Part shown: piece after piece, positions 37,945 to 47,243 of the stretch
Layout: every line of letters starts with the position of its first letter
Position numbering within the stretch: the stretch's first letter is position 1
From: Agromyces cerinus
GTDB taxonomy: Bacteria; Actinomycetota; Actinomycetes; Actinomycetales; Microbacteriaceae
DNA length: 64,000 nt
Reading direction: 5' to 3'
NCBI RefSeq assembly: GCF_016907835.1
Contig: NZ_JAFBCT010000001.1
Span: 1,736,001 to 1,800,000, forward strand
Made by a program: the position numbers and the translations under genes
The notes under the pieces: model-generated
Seen by the model: the letters and a program-made list of their open reading frames with translations, nothing else
What the model was told of the DNA's origin: nothing
Databases searched by the model: none

Positions 37945-38555
37945 AGCGCACCCTTGGTCGACGGAACGCCCGACACCAGCGGGTCGAATGCCTTCGCCTG
38001 GCGGAACGCGCGCGCGAACGCCTTGAACTCCGCTTCGGCGATGTGGTGCGGGTCACGGCCGCCGAGCACGGTGACGTGCACGGTGAGCGCCGCGTTGTAC
38101 GCGATCGCCTCGAAGACGTGCCGCACCATGGAACCCGTGAAGTGGCCGCCGATGAGGTGGTACTCGAAGCCGACGGGCTCGCCCGTGTGCACGAGGAACG
38201 GCCTGCCGGAGATGTCGACGACGGCCTGCGCGAGCGCCTCGTCGAGCGGCACGAGCGCGTCGCCGTAGCGGGAGATGCCGCGCTTGTCGCCGAGCGCCTG
38301 CTTGATGGCCTGCCCGAGCACGATGCCGACGTCTTCGACCGTGTGGTGCACGTCGATCTCGAGGTCGCCGCTCGCGCGCACCGTCAGGTCGGTCAGCGAG
38401 TGCTTCGCGAACGCCGTGAGCAGGTGGTCGTAGAACGGAACGCCGGTCTCGATGTCGCTCGTGCCCGAGCCGTCGAGGTCGATCGAGAGGTCGATGCTGG
38501 ATTCGCTCGTCTCGCGCTGCACCCGGGCAGTGCGCGAAGGGCTCGATGCGGTCAT
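37941..38555 (-). CDS. hisB: Imidazoleglycerol-phosphate dehydratase
   Basis: Mn-dependent sixth step of histidine synthesis. 204 residues, monofunctional. Two HHxxED-type metal motifs: [10 protein letters not shown] near 68 and [13 protein letters not shown] near 170; also GVPFYDHLL near 38. The start overlaps the hisC end (ATGA). Confidence 0.97.
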   Translation of the reverse strand: MTASSPSRTARVQRETSESSIDLSIDLDGSGTSDIETGVPFYDHLLTAFAKHSLTDLTVRASGDLEIDVHHTVEDVGIVLGQAIKQALGDKRGISRYGDALVPLDEALAQAVVDISGRPFLVHTGEPVGFEYHLIGGHFTGSMVRHVFEAIAYNAALTVHVTVLGGRDPHHIAEAEFKAFARAFRQAKAFDPLVSGVPSTKGAL

Positions 38556-39646
38556 GAGGCAATCCTATTCGGGGCGGATACGGCGATCGCTTCGAGGAAG
38601 GCCGTGGTCTCGGCCTCCGTGCCCGCGGTGACCCTCAGGTGACCGGGGATGCCGATCTCCCGGATCAGGATGCCGCGGGCGAGCAGTTGCTCGAACACGG
38701 CACGGGGGTCGTCGACACCGCCGAACAGCACGAAGTTCGAGCCGCTGCGGTACGGGTGGAACCCGAGCCGGGCGAGCTCGCCCGAGATGCGCTCCCGCTG
38801 CCCGCGGATCTCGTCGACCATCGCGAGCATCTCGGCCGAGTGGGCGAGCGCACCGAGTGCCGCCGCCTGCGTCAGCGCCGACAGGTGGTAGGGCAGGCGC
38901 ACGAGTCGGAGTGCGTCGATCGCCGCAGGGTCGCCGGCGAGGTAGCCGACTCGCGCACCGGCGAAGGCGAACGCCTTGCTCATCGTGCGCGAGACGAGCA
39001 GGCGCGGCCGCCCCTCGAGCAGGGTCAGTGCACTCGGCGTGCCCGGCTCGGCGAACTCGAAGTACGCCTCGTCGACGACGACGATGCCGCGTGCGGCGTC
39101 GGCGACCGCCTCGATCGTCTCGATCGGGAGCGGTGTGCCCGTGGGGTTGTTCGGCGCGCAGAGCAGCACGATGTCTGGGTCGTGCTCGTGCACCGCGGCG
39201 ACGGCCGTTTCGGGACTGAGTTCGAACTCGTCGTCACGGCCCGCGGTGATCCACTCGGTGCCGGTACCCGAAGCGAGCAGCCCGTACATGGAGTACGTCG
39301 GCGCGAACCCCAGTACCGAGCGCCCGGGTCCGCCATAGGCCTGCAGGATGTGCTGCAGCACCTCGTTGGACCCGTTCGCCGCCCAGATCTGCGCGGGGTC
39401 GAGATCGTGCCCGAGGTAGTCGGCGAGTGCTCGGCGCAGCACGGAGAACTCACGGTCGGGATAGCGGTTGAGCGTCATGATCGCGGCGGCGACGCGGGCG
39501 ACGATGTCGTGCGCGACGGCCTCGGGAATCGGATGCGTGTTCTCGTTGACGTTGAGTGCGACCGGCACGGCCTGCTGCGGTGCCCCGTACGGGGTGCGAC
39601 CACGGAGGTCGTCGCGGATGGGGAGGTCTTCGAGACTCGTCACCAT
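38552..39646 (-). CDS. hisC: Histidinol-phosphate aminotransferase
   Basis: PLP aminotransferase, 364 residues. Motifs: [10 protein letters not shown] near 85, [10 protein letters not shown] near 158, VDEAYFEF near 186 and the PLP lysine in [17 protein letters not shown] near 215. The ATG at 39646 is only 3 nt after TAGGCT (39655-39650), while the next codon, a GTG at 39643, is 6 nt after it, the spacing seen at other leaderless genes here, so GTG may be the true start. hisD is not next to it. Confidence 0.95.
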   Translation of the reverse strand: MVTSLEDLPIRDDLRGRTPYGAPQQAVPVALNVNENTHPIPEAVAHDIVARVAAAIMTLNRYPDREFSVLRRALADYLGHDLDPAQIWAANGSNEVLQHILQAYGGPGRSVLGFAPTYSMYGLLASGTGTEWITAGRDDEFELSPETAVAAVHEHDPDIVLLCAPNNPTGTPLPIETIEAVADAARGIVVVDEAYFEFAEPGTPSALTLLEGRPRLLVSRTMSKAFAFAGARVGYLAGDPAAIDALRLVRLPYHLSALTQAAALGALAHSAEMLAMVDEIRGQRERISGELARLGFHPYRSGSNFVLFGGVDDPRAVFEQLLARGILIREIGIPGHLRVTAGTEAETTAFLEAIAVSAPNRIAS

Positions 39647-39700
39647 GCAAGCCTAACGAGGCTCGCCCGAGTGTTTCAGCCGCTCGTCACGCGCCGACGG

Positions 39701-40117
39701 TCACGGGGCGAGCGGCAACGCGAGCCGCTGCCCGGGCTCGACGACCGCGTCGTCGAGACCGTTGAGCCGGATGATCTCTTCGATGACCTCGCGCACGTCG
39801 CCACTGGGGTCGACCGATTCGGCGATCGCCCAGAGCGAGTCGCCCTGGCCGACGGTCACGTATTCGAAGGATGCCGCCTCGAAGGCCGCACCGACGGAGT
39901 CGACATCGGCGGCGGCAGTCCCCGACCCGAGCACCACGACGAACGCCCAGATCACGAGCGGAAGCGGCGCGAGCGCGGTGAAGACGATGCGACCGCGGCG
40001 GGTCAGCCGAAGGCGGGTGCGCACCACCGTGCTCGATGTCGAGTCGTTGCTCCGAGCCGATTCACGCGGGAGGGCCCGCGAGGGCTGGAAGCCGGTCGTT
40101 GCGATCGCTGCGCTCAT
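39701..40117 (-). CDS. LysM membrane protein, SOS division-inhibitor candidate
   Basis: 138 residues. Basic N-terminus, one transmembrane segment (43-66), then a single outside LysM domain (85-135: [18 protein letters not shown] ... [10 protein letters not shown]). A perfect ribosome site AGGAGGT fixes the start at 40117; longer frames lack it. It is divergent from lexA with LexA-type boxes on its promoter. The same layout is known for yneA in Bacillus, divS in Corynebacterium and Rv2719c in M. tuberculosis, all SOS-linked cell-wall or division proteins. Function by analogy only. Confidence 0.85.
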   Translation of the reverse strand: MSAAIATTGFQPSRALPRESARSNDSTSSTVVRTRLRLTRRGRIVFTALAPLPLVIWAFVVVLGSGTAAADVDSVGAAFEAASFEYVTVGQGDSLWAIAESVDPSGDVREVIEEIIRLNGLDDAVVEPGQRLALPLAP

Positions 40118-40170
40118 GTCACACCTCCTGTAGGAGTCGCATCCGGCCCTCGGCCGGGAGGACCGGATGC

Positions 40171-40213
40171 GAAACTCTGTTCCGAACATACATTCGAATT
40201 TCGAACATGGCAA
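40171..40213 (-). promoter_or_regulatory. LysM gene promoter with two LexA-type boxes
   Basis: -35 TTGCCA (40213-40208), 17 bp, -10 TATGTT (40190-40185), near consensus. Candidate LexA boxes GAAActctGTTC (40171-40182) and GAACatacATTC (40184-40195) each differ by one base from GAAC-N4-GTTC and cover the start point and the -10 box. Confidence 0.75.
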
Positions 40214-40257
40214 GGATGAAACTCCGGAAACCCGGGAAACCGGATCTCCGACACACT

Positions 40258-40297
40258 CGAACAGATGTTTGCCGCACGCACGCGAGACGGATACAGT
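40258..40297 (+). promoter_or_regulatory. lexA promoter with LexA-type box
   Basis: CGAACagatGTTTG (40258-40271) matches the actinobacterial SOS box with one mismatch. It overlaps the -35 TTTGCC (40268-40273); the -10 is TACAGT (40292-40297), 18 bp on. This fits LexA autorepression. Confidence 0.75.
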
Positions 40298-40371
40298 TTC
40301 GAATGTCTGGAAGACAGTCGACCAGACACCACCGACATCCGGCCGCGTGGCCGCTACGAGGGGCGAAGACG

Positions 40372-41061
40372 TTGAGCACCGACATCGACGACGTGCAGGC
40401 AGCCGGCAGGCCGCGCCGCCGCAAGAGTCTGAGCGCGAAGCAGATCGCCATCCTCGAGATGATCCAGCGTTCGGTCTCGAGCCGCGGCTACCCGCCGAGC
40501 ATGCGCGAGATCGGCGACGCTGTCGGCCTCTCGTCGCTCTCGAGCGTGACCCACCAGCTCAACCAGCTCGAACTCGCCGGCTACCTCCGGCGCGACCCCA
40601 ACCGCCCGCGTGCGCTCGAAGTGCTCATCGAGCTGCCGGGCGTCACCGACCGCCCGGCGACATCGTCCGACCCGACCCCGGTCGGCGATGCGGCGATGGT
40701 GCCCCTCGTCGGGCGCATCGCGGCCGGTGTGCCGATCACCGCCGAACAGCAGGTCGACGAGGTGTTCCCGCTCCCCCGGCAGCTCGTCGGCAAGGGCGAG
40801 CTGTTCATGTTGAAGGTCGTCGGCGACTCCATGATCGACGCCGCCATCTGCGACGGCGACTGGGTCGTCGTGCGATCGCAGCGCACCGCCGAGAACGGCG
40901 AGATCGTCGCGGCGATGCTCGACGGCGAGGCCACCGTCAAGGTGTTCCGCCAGCGCGACGGGCACACCTGGCTGCTCCCCCGCAACAGCGCGTTCGAACC
41001 GATCGTCGGCGACCACGCCGAGGTGCTCGGCAAGATCGTCGCTGTGCTGCGCTCGGTCTGA
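40372..41061 (+). CDS. lexA: SOS repressor LexA
   Basis: Represses SOS genes until RecA filaments trigger self-cleavage. 229 residues from a TTG at 40372, preceded by GAGGGG and lying about 68 nt after the predicted transcript start. N-terminal winged helix (20-85: [20 protein letters not shown]), linker, then the peptidase domain with cleavage site Ala118-Gly119, Ser153 (GDSM) and Lys190. Start chosen because upstream ATGs fall before or at the transcript start. Confidence 0.96.
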   Translation: MSTDIDDVQAAGRPRRRKSLSAKQIAILEMIQRSVSSRGYPPSMREIGDAVGLSSLSSVTHQLNQLELAGYLRRDPNRPRALEVLIELPGVTDRPATSSDPTPVGDAAMVPLVGRIAAGVPITAEQQVDEVFPLPRQLVGKGELFMLKVVGDSMIDAAICDGDWVVVRSQRTAENGEIVAAMLDGEATVKVFRQRDGHTWLLPRNSAFEPIVGDHAEVLGKIVAVLRSV

Positions 41062-41122
41062 CACCGACGCACGCAGCCGACGCACGCACCGGCAGCGGCA
41101 GCGAGCGAGCGGATGTCTCCCG

Positions 41123-41890
41123 CTACGCGGCGGCGTGCACCCGGACCGGCACCTGCTCCGGCGTCAGCGGAGACAGCTCGCGCAGCCATCCGAGCACGGC
41201 GTCCATGAAGCCGGCGTGGTCGTCGCGGAACACCGTGTGCCCGGTGCCCTGCACCGTCTCGACCGTCATGCCCTGGTGTCGTAGCTGACGAGCGACCTTC
41301 GCGGTGATGAGCAGGCTCTTCTCGGCGAGCACGACGAGCGTCGGGGCGACGAGCCGGGCCGGCGGCACGAGCGGCCGGGTGTCGGTGAAGCCGAGGATCG
41401 TGCGCTTGTCCCAGTCGCGCAGCGTCGCGAGTTCGATGTCGACGTCGGCGGCACTCCACTTCGGGTTCATGCGCACGAGCGCCGAACGCCGGGGCCGAGG
41501 CGCCACGGCGAAGAAGGCCTTGAAGGCCCACCCCTTGACCCCCTTCGGGAACGAGAAGGCCGGGTCGATGTAGATCGCGGCCCGAGGAGCGAGGCGGTCG
41601 GCCACGAGGCTTGCGACGAGCCCGCCGAGCGAGTGCCCCATGACGACGTCGGGCGGCCCGTCGAGCAGCGGTTCGAGTGTCTCGACGACGTCGCTCGCCC
41701 ACGCGGCCGGCGAATAGCGCAGAGCCCGCGGGCTGCGGCCGTGGCCGGCGAGGTCGACCGCGAGCACGCGGAACCCCTGCGCCTCGAGTTCGGCGGTGAC
41801 GCGATGCCAGGCGCGCGAGTCCGACATGATGCCGTGGATGAGGATCGCGGTGCGCGTACCCCCGCCGGATTCGTGGACCGCGAGTTGCAT
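41123..41890 (-). CDS. Alpha/beta hydrolase
   Basis: 255 residues. Serine nucleophile in GHSLGG near 87, oxyanion segment LIHGIMSDSRAW near 20, catalytic His in GTGHTVFRDD near 222. Substrate unknown. Start taken at the ATG 41890 because it lies 6 nt after TATGGT (41902-41897), a leaderless pattern; a longer frame would start upstream of the promoter. Converges with lexA. Confidence 0.85.
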   Translation of the reverse strand: MQLAVHESGGGTRTAILIHGIMSDSRAWHRVTAELEAQGFRVLAVDLAGHGRSPRALRYSPAAWASDVVETLEPLLDGPPDVVMGHSLGGLVASLVADRLAPRAAIYIDPAFSFPKGVKGWAFKAFFAVAPRPRRSALVRMNPKWSAADVDIELATLRDWDKRTILGFTDTRPLVPPARLVAPTLVVLAEKSLLITAKVARQLRHQGMTVETVQGTGHTVFRDDHAGFMDAVLGWLRELSPLTPEQVPVRVHAAA

Positions 41891-41930
41891 GCGTCGACCA
41901 TACGTTCCGCGCCTGTGCATCACCCCGGCG

Positions 41931-42014
41931 TGAGCCGAGCGGATGCCGCGAGCCGCGACATCCGCTCGGTCGCAGGAACGGATGCCGCGAGCCGCGACAT
42001 CCGCTCGGTCGCAG
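41931..42014 (-). terminator. Two tandem hairpin repeats after metE
   Basis: A 36-bp sequence is present twice with period 39 (41940-41975, 41979-42014). Each copy can fold through GAGCGGATG / CATCCGCTC (one wobble in one copy). They start right at the metE stop and most likely act as a double terminator. Related half-copies are near 41108 and 45656. Confidence 0.65.
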
Positions 42015-44366
42015 CTACCCGGCGAGCACCGGGGCGGCGCGCTCGGCCCGCACCGCCGCGGTCGCCTCGACGATGTGCCGCAGCGACTCGACGGTCTCGT
42101 CGTAGCCGCGGGTCTTCAGGCCGCAGTCGGGGTTGACCCAGAGCCGCGTCGCGGGGATCGCCCCCGCCGCGCGCTCGAGCAAGGCCTGCACCTCGGCGAC
42201 GCCGGGCACGCGCGGCGAGTGGATGTCGTAGACGCCCGGGCCGATGCCGTGGTCGAAGCCGCTCGTCTCGAGGTCGTCGACGACCTCCATGCGGCTGCGG
42301 GCCGCCTCGATCGAGGTGACGTCGGCGTCGAGGTTCTTGATCGCGTCGATGACGACGCCGAACTCCGAGTAGCAGAGGTGCGTGTGCACCTGCGTGCCGG
42401 GCACGGCGCCGCCCGTCGCGAGGCGGAACGAGCCGACCGACCAGTCGAGGTACGCGGGCTGATCGGCCAGCTTCAGCGGGAGCAGCTCGCGCAGGGCGGG
42501 CTCGTCGACCTGGATGATGCGGATGCCCGCCGTCTCGAGGTCGGTGATCTCGTCGCGGAGGGCGAGTGCCACCTGCCGCGCCGTGTCGCCGAGCGGCTGG
42601 TCGTCGCGAACGAACGACCACGCGAGGATCGTGACGGGGCCGGTGAGCATGCCCTTCATGTGCTGCTCGGTGAGCGACTGCGCGTAGCTCGACCACTCGA
42701 CCGTCATCGGCGCGGGCCGCGAGACGTCGCCCCAGAGGATCGACGGCCGCGTGCAGCGGGAGCCGTACGACTGCACCCAGCCGTGCTTCGTCACGGCGAA
42801 GCCGTCGAACAGCTCGGCGAAGTACTGCACCATGTCGTTGCGCTCGGGCTCGCCGTGCACGAGCACGTCGAGTCCGAGTTCCTCCTGCAGTCGCACGACG
42901 CGCTCGATCTCGGCGCGCATGAGCGCCGCGTAGTCGTCAGCGCTCAGCTCGCCCTTCACGAGACGGGCGCGGGCGCGACGGATCTCGGCCGTCTGCGGGA
43001 ACGAGCCGATCGTGGTCGTCGGCAGCTCGGGCAGCCCCAGCGACTCCTGCGCAGCGACCCGCTCGTCGTAGCTCACGCGGGCGAAGTCCGCCTCGGCGAG
43101 CCCGGCGAGACGGTCGCGCACCGAGGGCACGCGCACGCCCGGTGCGGCGTCGCGGTCGGCGAGGGCAGCGGATGCCGCGGCGAGCTCGCCCTCGATCGCG
43201 TCGCGCCCCTCGGCGAGCCCGCGACCGAGCACGGCCACCTGACCGACCTTCTGGTCGGCGAACGCGAGCCACGAGACCAGACGGGCGTCGAGCTCGTCTT
43301 CATCGGCGACGTCGTGGGGAACGTGCAGCAGCGACGTCGAGGTCGACACCGAGACGGCCGGCGAGAGGTGCTGCACGGCAGCCACCCGCTCGAACGCCGC
43401 ATCGAGGTCGCCGCGCCAGATGTTGTGACCGTCGATGACGCCGGCGACGAGGGTCTTCGCGGCGAGCGACTCGGCGGTCACGGGGTCGAGTCCGTCGGGC
43501 AGCGTGCCGCGCACGAGGTCGAGGCCGATCGCCTCGACGGGGGTCGCCGCGAGTGCCGGCAGGGCGTCGTCGAGCGAGCCGTAGGGAGCGGCGACGAAGA
43601 TCGCCGGTCGGGCCTCGAGTGCGCCGAGGGCGTCGTAGGCGACGCCGACCGACTCGATCACGCGGGCCCGGTCGACGTCGATGCTCTCGCTCACGAGCGC
43701 GGGCTCGTCGAGCTGCACCCACTCGGCGCCGACCGCGGCGAGCTGCTCGAGCAGCTCCGCGTAGACGGGCACGAGGTCGGCGAGCCGGTCGATCGGCGCG
43801 AAGCCGGCGGGGGCGCCGTCGGCAGCCTTCGCGAGCAGCAGGAAGGTCGCAGGCCCGACGATCACGGGACGCGTCGTGAACCCGGCCGCCTTCGCCTCGG
43901 CGAACTCGGCGAGGATGCGCTCGGCGTGGAGCGAGAACACGGTGTCGGGGCCGATCTCGGGCACGAGGTAGTGGTAGTTGGAGTCGAACCACTTCGTCAT
44001 CTCGAGCGGCGCGTCGTCGCCGACGCCTCGGGCGATCGTGAAGTAGGCGGCGAGGTCGAGCCAGCCCTGCTCGTCGGCGAGCCCCGCGAAGCGCTCGGGC
44101 ACCGCGCCGACGGCGACGGCGGTGTCGAGCACCTGGTCGTAGAACGAGAACGTCTCGGGGATCGCCGAGCCGGTGCGCGCGAGGCCGAGCGACGCGAGGC
44201 GCTCACGGGTCGCGGTGCGCAATGCTGCGGCCTCGCGTTCGAGCTCTTCGGCTGTGATGGATCCGGCCCAGAACGCCTCGACGGCCCGCTTGAGCTCGCG
44301 CCGGCGACCGATGCGCGGGTAGCCCAGGATCGTCGCGTTCGGGAAGGCGGGTGCAGGGGTGGTCAT
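42015..44366 (-). CDS. metE: Cobalamin-independent methionine synthase
   Basis: Transfers the methyl group from methyl-tetrahydrofolate (polyglutamate) to homocysteine. 783 residues, two barrel domains: N-terminal NATILGYPRIGRRRELK, C-terminal domain from about 435 (TTIGSFPQT) with zinc ligands in VHTHLCYSEFG near 660 and WVNPDCGLKTRG near 745. Follows metF with a 4-nt overlap, so methyl donor and acceptor enzymes are co-made. Confidence 0.97.
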   Translation of the reverse strand: MTTPAPAFPNATILGYPRIGRRRELKRAVEAFWAGSITAEELEREAAALRTATRERLASLGLARTGSAIPETFSFYDQVLDTAVAVGAVPERFAGLADEQGWLDLAAYFTIARGVGDDAPLEMTKWFDSNYHYLVPEIGPDTVFSLHAERILAEFAEAKAAGFTTRPVIVGPATFLLLAKAADGAPAGFAPIDRLADLVPVYAELLEQLAAVGAEWVQLDEPALVSESIDVDRARVIESVGVAYDALGALEARPAIFVAAPYGSLDDALPALAATPVEAIGLDLVRGTLPDGLDPVTAESLAAKTLVAGVIDGHNIWRGDLDAAFERVAAVQHLSPAVSVSTSTSLLHVPHDVADEDELDARLVSWLAFADQKVGQVAVLGRGLAEGRDAIEGELAAASAALADRDAAPGVRVPSVRDRLAGLAEADFARVSYDERVAAQESLGLPELPTTTIGSFPQTAEIRRARARLVKGELSADDYAALMRAEIERVVRLQEELGLDVLVHGEPERNDMVQYFAELFDGFAVTKHGWVQSYGSRCTRPSILWGDVSRPAPMTVEWSSYAQSLTEQHMKGMLTGPVTILAWSFVRDDQPLGDTARQVALALRDEITDLETAGIRIIQVDEPALRELLPLKLADQPAYLDWSVGSFRLATGGAVPGTQVHTHLCYSEFGVVIDAIKNLDADVTSIEAARSRMEVVDDLETSGFDHGIGPGVYDIHSPRVPGVAEVQALLERAAGAIPATRLWVNPDCGLKTRGYDETVESLRHIVEATAAVRAERAAPVLAG

Positions 44367-45349
44367 CGTGCGGTGTTCCTCTCGTCGGCGAACCGGTCGG
44401 TTCGCAGTCCGAGCCGGTCGACGACGTCGAGCACGGCTTCATGGCGGTTGAAGGTGTAGAGATGCAGGCCGGGGGCGCGGCCCGCGATCACCTCGGCGGC
44501 GAGGCGGGTGGCGAAGGCGATGCCGAGCTCGGCCTGCGCCGCGGCATCCGGTTCGATCTCGAGGTCGATGGCGAGCTCGGCCGGCGGTTCGACGCCCGTC
44601 AGCTCCGTCAGCCGACCCAGCCGTGCCGGGTTCGTGACGGGCATGATGCCCGGCAGGATCGGGATCGTGACCCCGCCGGCGCGTGCGCGCTCGACGAAGC
44701 CGAGGTAGTCGTCGGCGCGCCAGAAGAGCTGGGTGATCGCGAGGTTCGCTCCGGCGATCTCCTTCGCGAGCAGCGTGTCGACGTCGTGCCCGAGGTTCCG
44801 CGACCGCGGATGCCCGGTCGGGAACGTCGCCACCGCGACCCGCTCGGGACGCGGGCGCGCCCTGATGCGCGACGCGCCGGGGTTGCCCGGCACGCCGACC
44901 TGCCCGAAGGGCTCACGCTCCTCCTGCACCCGGTGGATGAGCTGCACGAGTTCGGCGGCGCTGCCCAGGTCGCCGATGCCCGCGTCGGGGTCGGCGTTCG
45001 CCGGCGGGTCGCCGCGCAGCGCGAGGAAGCTCGTGATGCCCGCGTCGAGGAACTCTCTCACGAGCCGGTTGGCCTCGGCGTGGGAGGAGCCCACGCACGT
45101 CAGGTGCGCCATCGGCTCGACGTGCGTGTGCTCGAGCATGTAGCGGAGCACGGTCAGCGAACGGGCGCGCGAGCTGCCGCCCGCGCCGAACGTCACCGAG
45201 ATGAACGCGGGGTCGACCTCGGCGAGCCGGTCGATCGTGCGGCCGAGGGCGAGCGCCGCAGCATCGGTGCGGGGCGGGAAGAGCTCGAAGGAGAGCGGCA
45301 GTCGGGGGCGACAGTCGGCGCCCGATGCGTCGGTTGCGGTCGATGCCAT
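44363..45349 (-). CDS. metF: 5,10-methylenetetrahydrofolate reductase
   Basis: Makes methyl-tetrahydrofolate for MetE. 328 residues, FAD barrel: SFELFPPRTD near 20, ISVTFGAGGS near 51, LALRGDPP near 108, and ITQLFWRADDY near 206. ATG 45349 is supported by AGGAG 4 nt upstream; a longer frame has no ribosome site. First gene of metF-metE. Confidence 0.95.
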   Translation of the reverse strand: MASTATDASGADCRPRLPLSFELFPPRTDAAALALGRTIDRLAEVDPAFISVTFGAGGSSRARSLTVLRYMLEHTHVEPMAHLTCVGSSHAEANRLVREFLDAGITSFLALRGDPPANADPDAGIGDLGSAAELVQLIHRVQEEREPFGQVGVPGNPGASRIRARPRPERVAVATFPTGHPRSRNLGHDVDTLLAKEIAGANLAITQLFWRADDYLGFVERARAGGVTIPILPGIMPVTNPARLGRLTELTGVEPPAELAIDLEIEPDAAAQAELGIAFATRLAAEVIAGRAPGLHLYTFNRHEAVLDVVDRLGLRTDRFADERNTAR

Positions 45350-45616
45350 GGTGCTCCTGCGTGGCGAGCGGCAACGGGAAGAACACGGCAGGCCGCGTTC
45401 CCCCGGCCGGAACGGCGGGTGGATGTCGCGGGCGGGTGCCGGGCTCGGCGGTCGCTCCAAGTGGTCGGCGTGGGCCGGTCACTGATCGATCAGGTGCGAC
45501 GATACGCGGCACCGCGAGGCACCGCACGACTGTGACGCACGGTGACGCGGAGCGGTCGCCGGGGCGGCCTCGCCGAGGCATCCGTCACCGGAACACGGGT
45601 CGCCGAAGGGCCGGTC
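45350..45616 (-). promoter_or_regulatory. metF upstream region with a 12-bp palindrome
   Basis: No gene in this stretch. A perfect palindrome CTGATCGATCAG lies at 45482-45493, just downstream of a weak TATCGT -10 (minus strand). It could be an operator for a methionine regulator. No S-box, SAM-IV or cobalamin riboswitch signature was recognised. Confidence 0.35.
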
Positions 45617-45654
45617 GCCGGCGTGCACGTGCGGTCGTCGCACCGTGCGCCGGC
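45617..45654 (-). terminator. hflX terminator
   Basis: Strong hairpin: GCCGGCGTGC pairs with GTGCGCCGGC (two wobbles), and GTGCG with CGCAC closes on a 5-nt loop. It starts 18 nt after the hflX stop. No T-run. Confidence 0.65.
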
Positions 45655-45671
45655 AGAGCGGATGCCGCGGC

Positions 45672-47201
45672 TCAGGCCTCCGCGGAGGCCGCGGCGAACT
45701 CCTCGAGCTGGCCTGCGAGCTCCGGCGAGGCGAGCGCACGCACGCGCGTGCCGTCTTCGAGGTACTCGATCGAGAGCACTCGACCGGTCTCGTGCAGCGT
45801 CGAGACGACGTCGCCCCGGTCGTACGGCACGAGCAGGTCGATCTCGACGGCGGGGTCGGGCATCATTCGGGCGATGGCCTCGAGCACCTCGGGGATGCCC
45901 TCGCCGGTGCGGGCCGATGCGAAGATCGCGCCGGGTTCGAGCCCGCGGAGCACGAGCCGGTCTTCGGGGGTCACGAGGTCGGCCTTGTTGAAGACGATGA
46001 GCTCGGGGATGTCGCGGGCACCGACTTCGCCGATGACATCGCGCACAGTGGCGATCTGCCCGGCGGGGTCGGGGTGGGCTGCGTCGACGACGTGCACGAT
46101 GAGGTCGGAGTCGCCGACCTCCTCGAGCGTCGAGCGGAACGCCTCGACGAGCTGGTGCGGGAGGTTGCGCACGAAGCCGACGGTGTCGGCGATCGTGTAG
46201 ACGCGGCCGTCGGCCGTGGTGTTGCGGCGCACGGTCGCGTCGAGCGTGGCGAACAGGGCGTTCTCGACGAGCACCCCGGCACCGGTGATGCGGTTCAGGA
46301 TGCTCGACTTGCCGGCGTTCGTGTAGCCGGCGATCGCGACCGAGGGCACGGCGTTGCGTCGGCGGTTGGCGCGCTTGGCCTCGCGTGCGGGCTTCATGCC
46401 GGCGATCTGCTTGCGGAGCTTCGCCATGCGCGAGTGGATGCGACGGCGATCGAGCTCGATCTTCGTCTCACCGGGACCACGGGAGCCCATGCCCGCCCCG
46501 GCGCCGCCGACCTGGCCACCGGCCTGGCGCGACATCGACTCGCCCCAGCCGCGCAGACGCGGCAGGAGGTACTCGAGCTGCGCGAGCTCGACCTGCGCCT
46601 TGCCCTCACGGCTCTTCGCGTGCTGGCTGAAGATGTCGAGGATGACGGCGGTGCGGTCGATGACCTTGACCTTGATCGCGTCTTCGAGGGCACGTCGCTG
46701 GCTCGGCGCGAGCTCGGTGTCGGCGACGACCGTGTCGGCGCCGAGCGAGGCGACGATGTGGCGCAGCTCGTCGACCTTGCCGCGGCCGAGATACGTGCTC
46801 GGGTCGGGGTGCGGACGGCGCTGCAGCACGCCGTCGAGCACGCGGGCACCCGCGGTCTCTGCGAGGGCCGCCAGCTCGCGCATGGAGTTCTCGGCCTCGT
46901 CCTGCGAGCCCTGCGAGTACACGCCGATGAGCACGACGTTCTCGAGCCGGAGCTGCCGGTACTCGACCTCGGTGACGTCTTCGAGCTCGGTGGAGAGTCC
47001 GCCGACCCGGCGGAGACCGGCCCGCGCCTCGCGGTCGTACTGCTCGCCGTCGGTATCGGAGCCGAACAGGTCGACTGAATCGGGCGACATGAGCGCCTCG
47101 GCGGAATCCGATCCGAAGCGGGTCACCCCGGCCTTGGTCTCGGCGCCCTTGAGCACCCGCTCGACGGCGTCGTCTGCGGAGTTCTGTTCAGCGTCATTCA
47201 T
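45672..47201 (-). CDS. hflX: GTPase HflX
   Basis: Ribosome-associated GTPase that splits stalled or hibernating ribosomes. 509 residues: N-terminal HflX domain with YLGRGKVDELR near 138, glycine-rich linker GGQVGGAGAGMGSRGPGE, then the G domain with G1 AGYTNAGKSS near 290, G3 DTVGF and G4 NKAD. ATG 47201 lies 7 nt after TAGGGT (47214-47209); leaderless. Sits next to dapF-miaA as in mycobacteria. Confidence 0.96.
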   Translation of the reverse strand: MNDAEQNSADDAVERVLKGAETKAGVTRFGSDSAEALMSPDSVDLFGSDTDGEQYDREARAGLRRVGGLSTELEDVTEVEYRQLRLENVVLIGVYSQGSQDEAENSMRELAALAETAGARVLDGVLQRRPHPDPSTYLGRGKVDELRHIVASLGADTVVADTELAPSQRRALEDAIKVKVIDRTAVILDIFSQHAKSREGKAQVELAQLEYLLPRLRGWGESMSRQAGGQVGGAGAGMGSRGPGETKIELDRRRIHSRMAKLRKQIAGMKPAREAKRANRRRNAVPSVAIAGYTNAGKSSILNRITGAGVLVENALFATLDATVRRNTTADGRVYTIADTVGFVRNLPHQLVEAFRSTLEEVGDSDLIVHVVDAAHPDPAGQIATVRDVIGEVGARDIPELIVFNKADLVTPEDRLVLRGLEPGAIFASARTGEGIPEVLEAIARMMPDPAVEIDLLVPYDRGDVVSTLHETGRVLSIEYLEDGTRVRALASPELAGQLEEFAAASAEA

Positions 47202-47208
47202 CGCGTTA

Positions 47209-47236
47209 ACCCTAGTTCCCATCGCTGCGATAGGTT
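47209..47236. promoter_or_regulatory. Back-to-back -10 boxes of hflX and the rsmC-like gene
   Basis: Only 42 bp separate the two starts. TAGGGT on the minus strand (47214-47209) and TAGGTT on the plus strand (47231-47236) are each 7 nt before an ATG. Both genes are therefore likely leaderless and share overlapping promoter DNA. Confidence 0.6.
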
Positions 47237-47243
47237 CCCCTGT

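Noticed and set aside
45350..45671. SAM or cobalamin riboswitch before metF
   Set aside because: No conserved core sequences of the known classes could be recognised.
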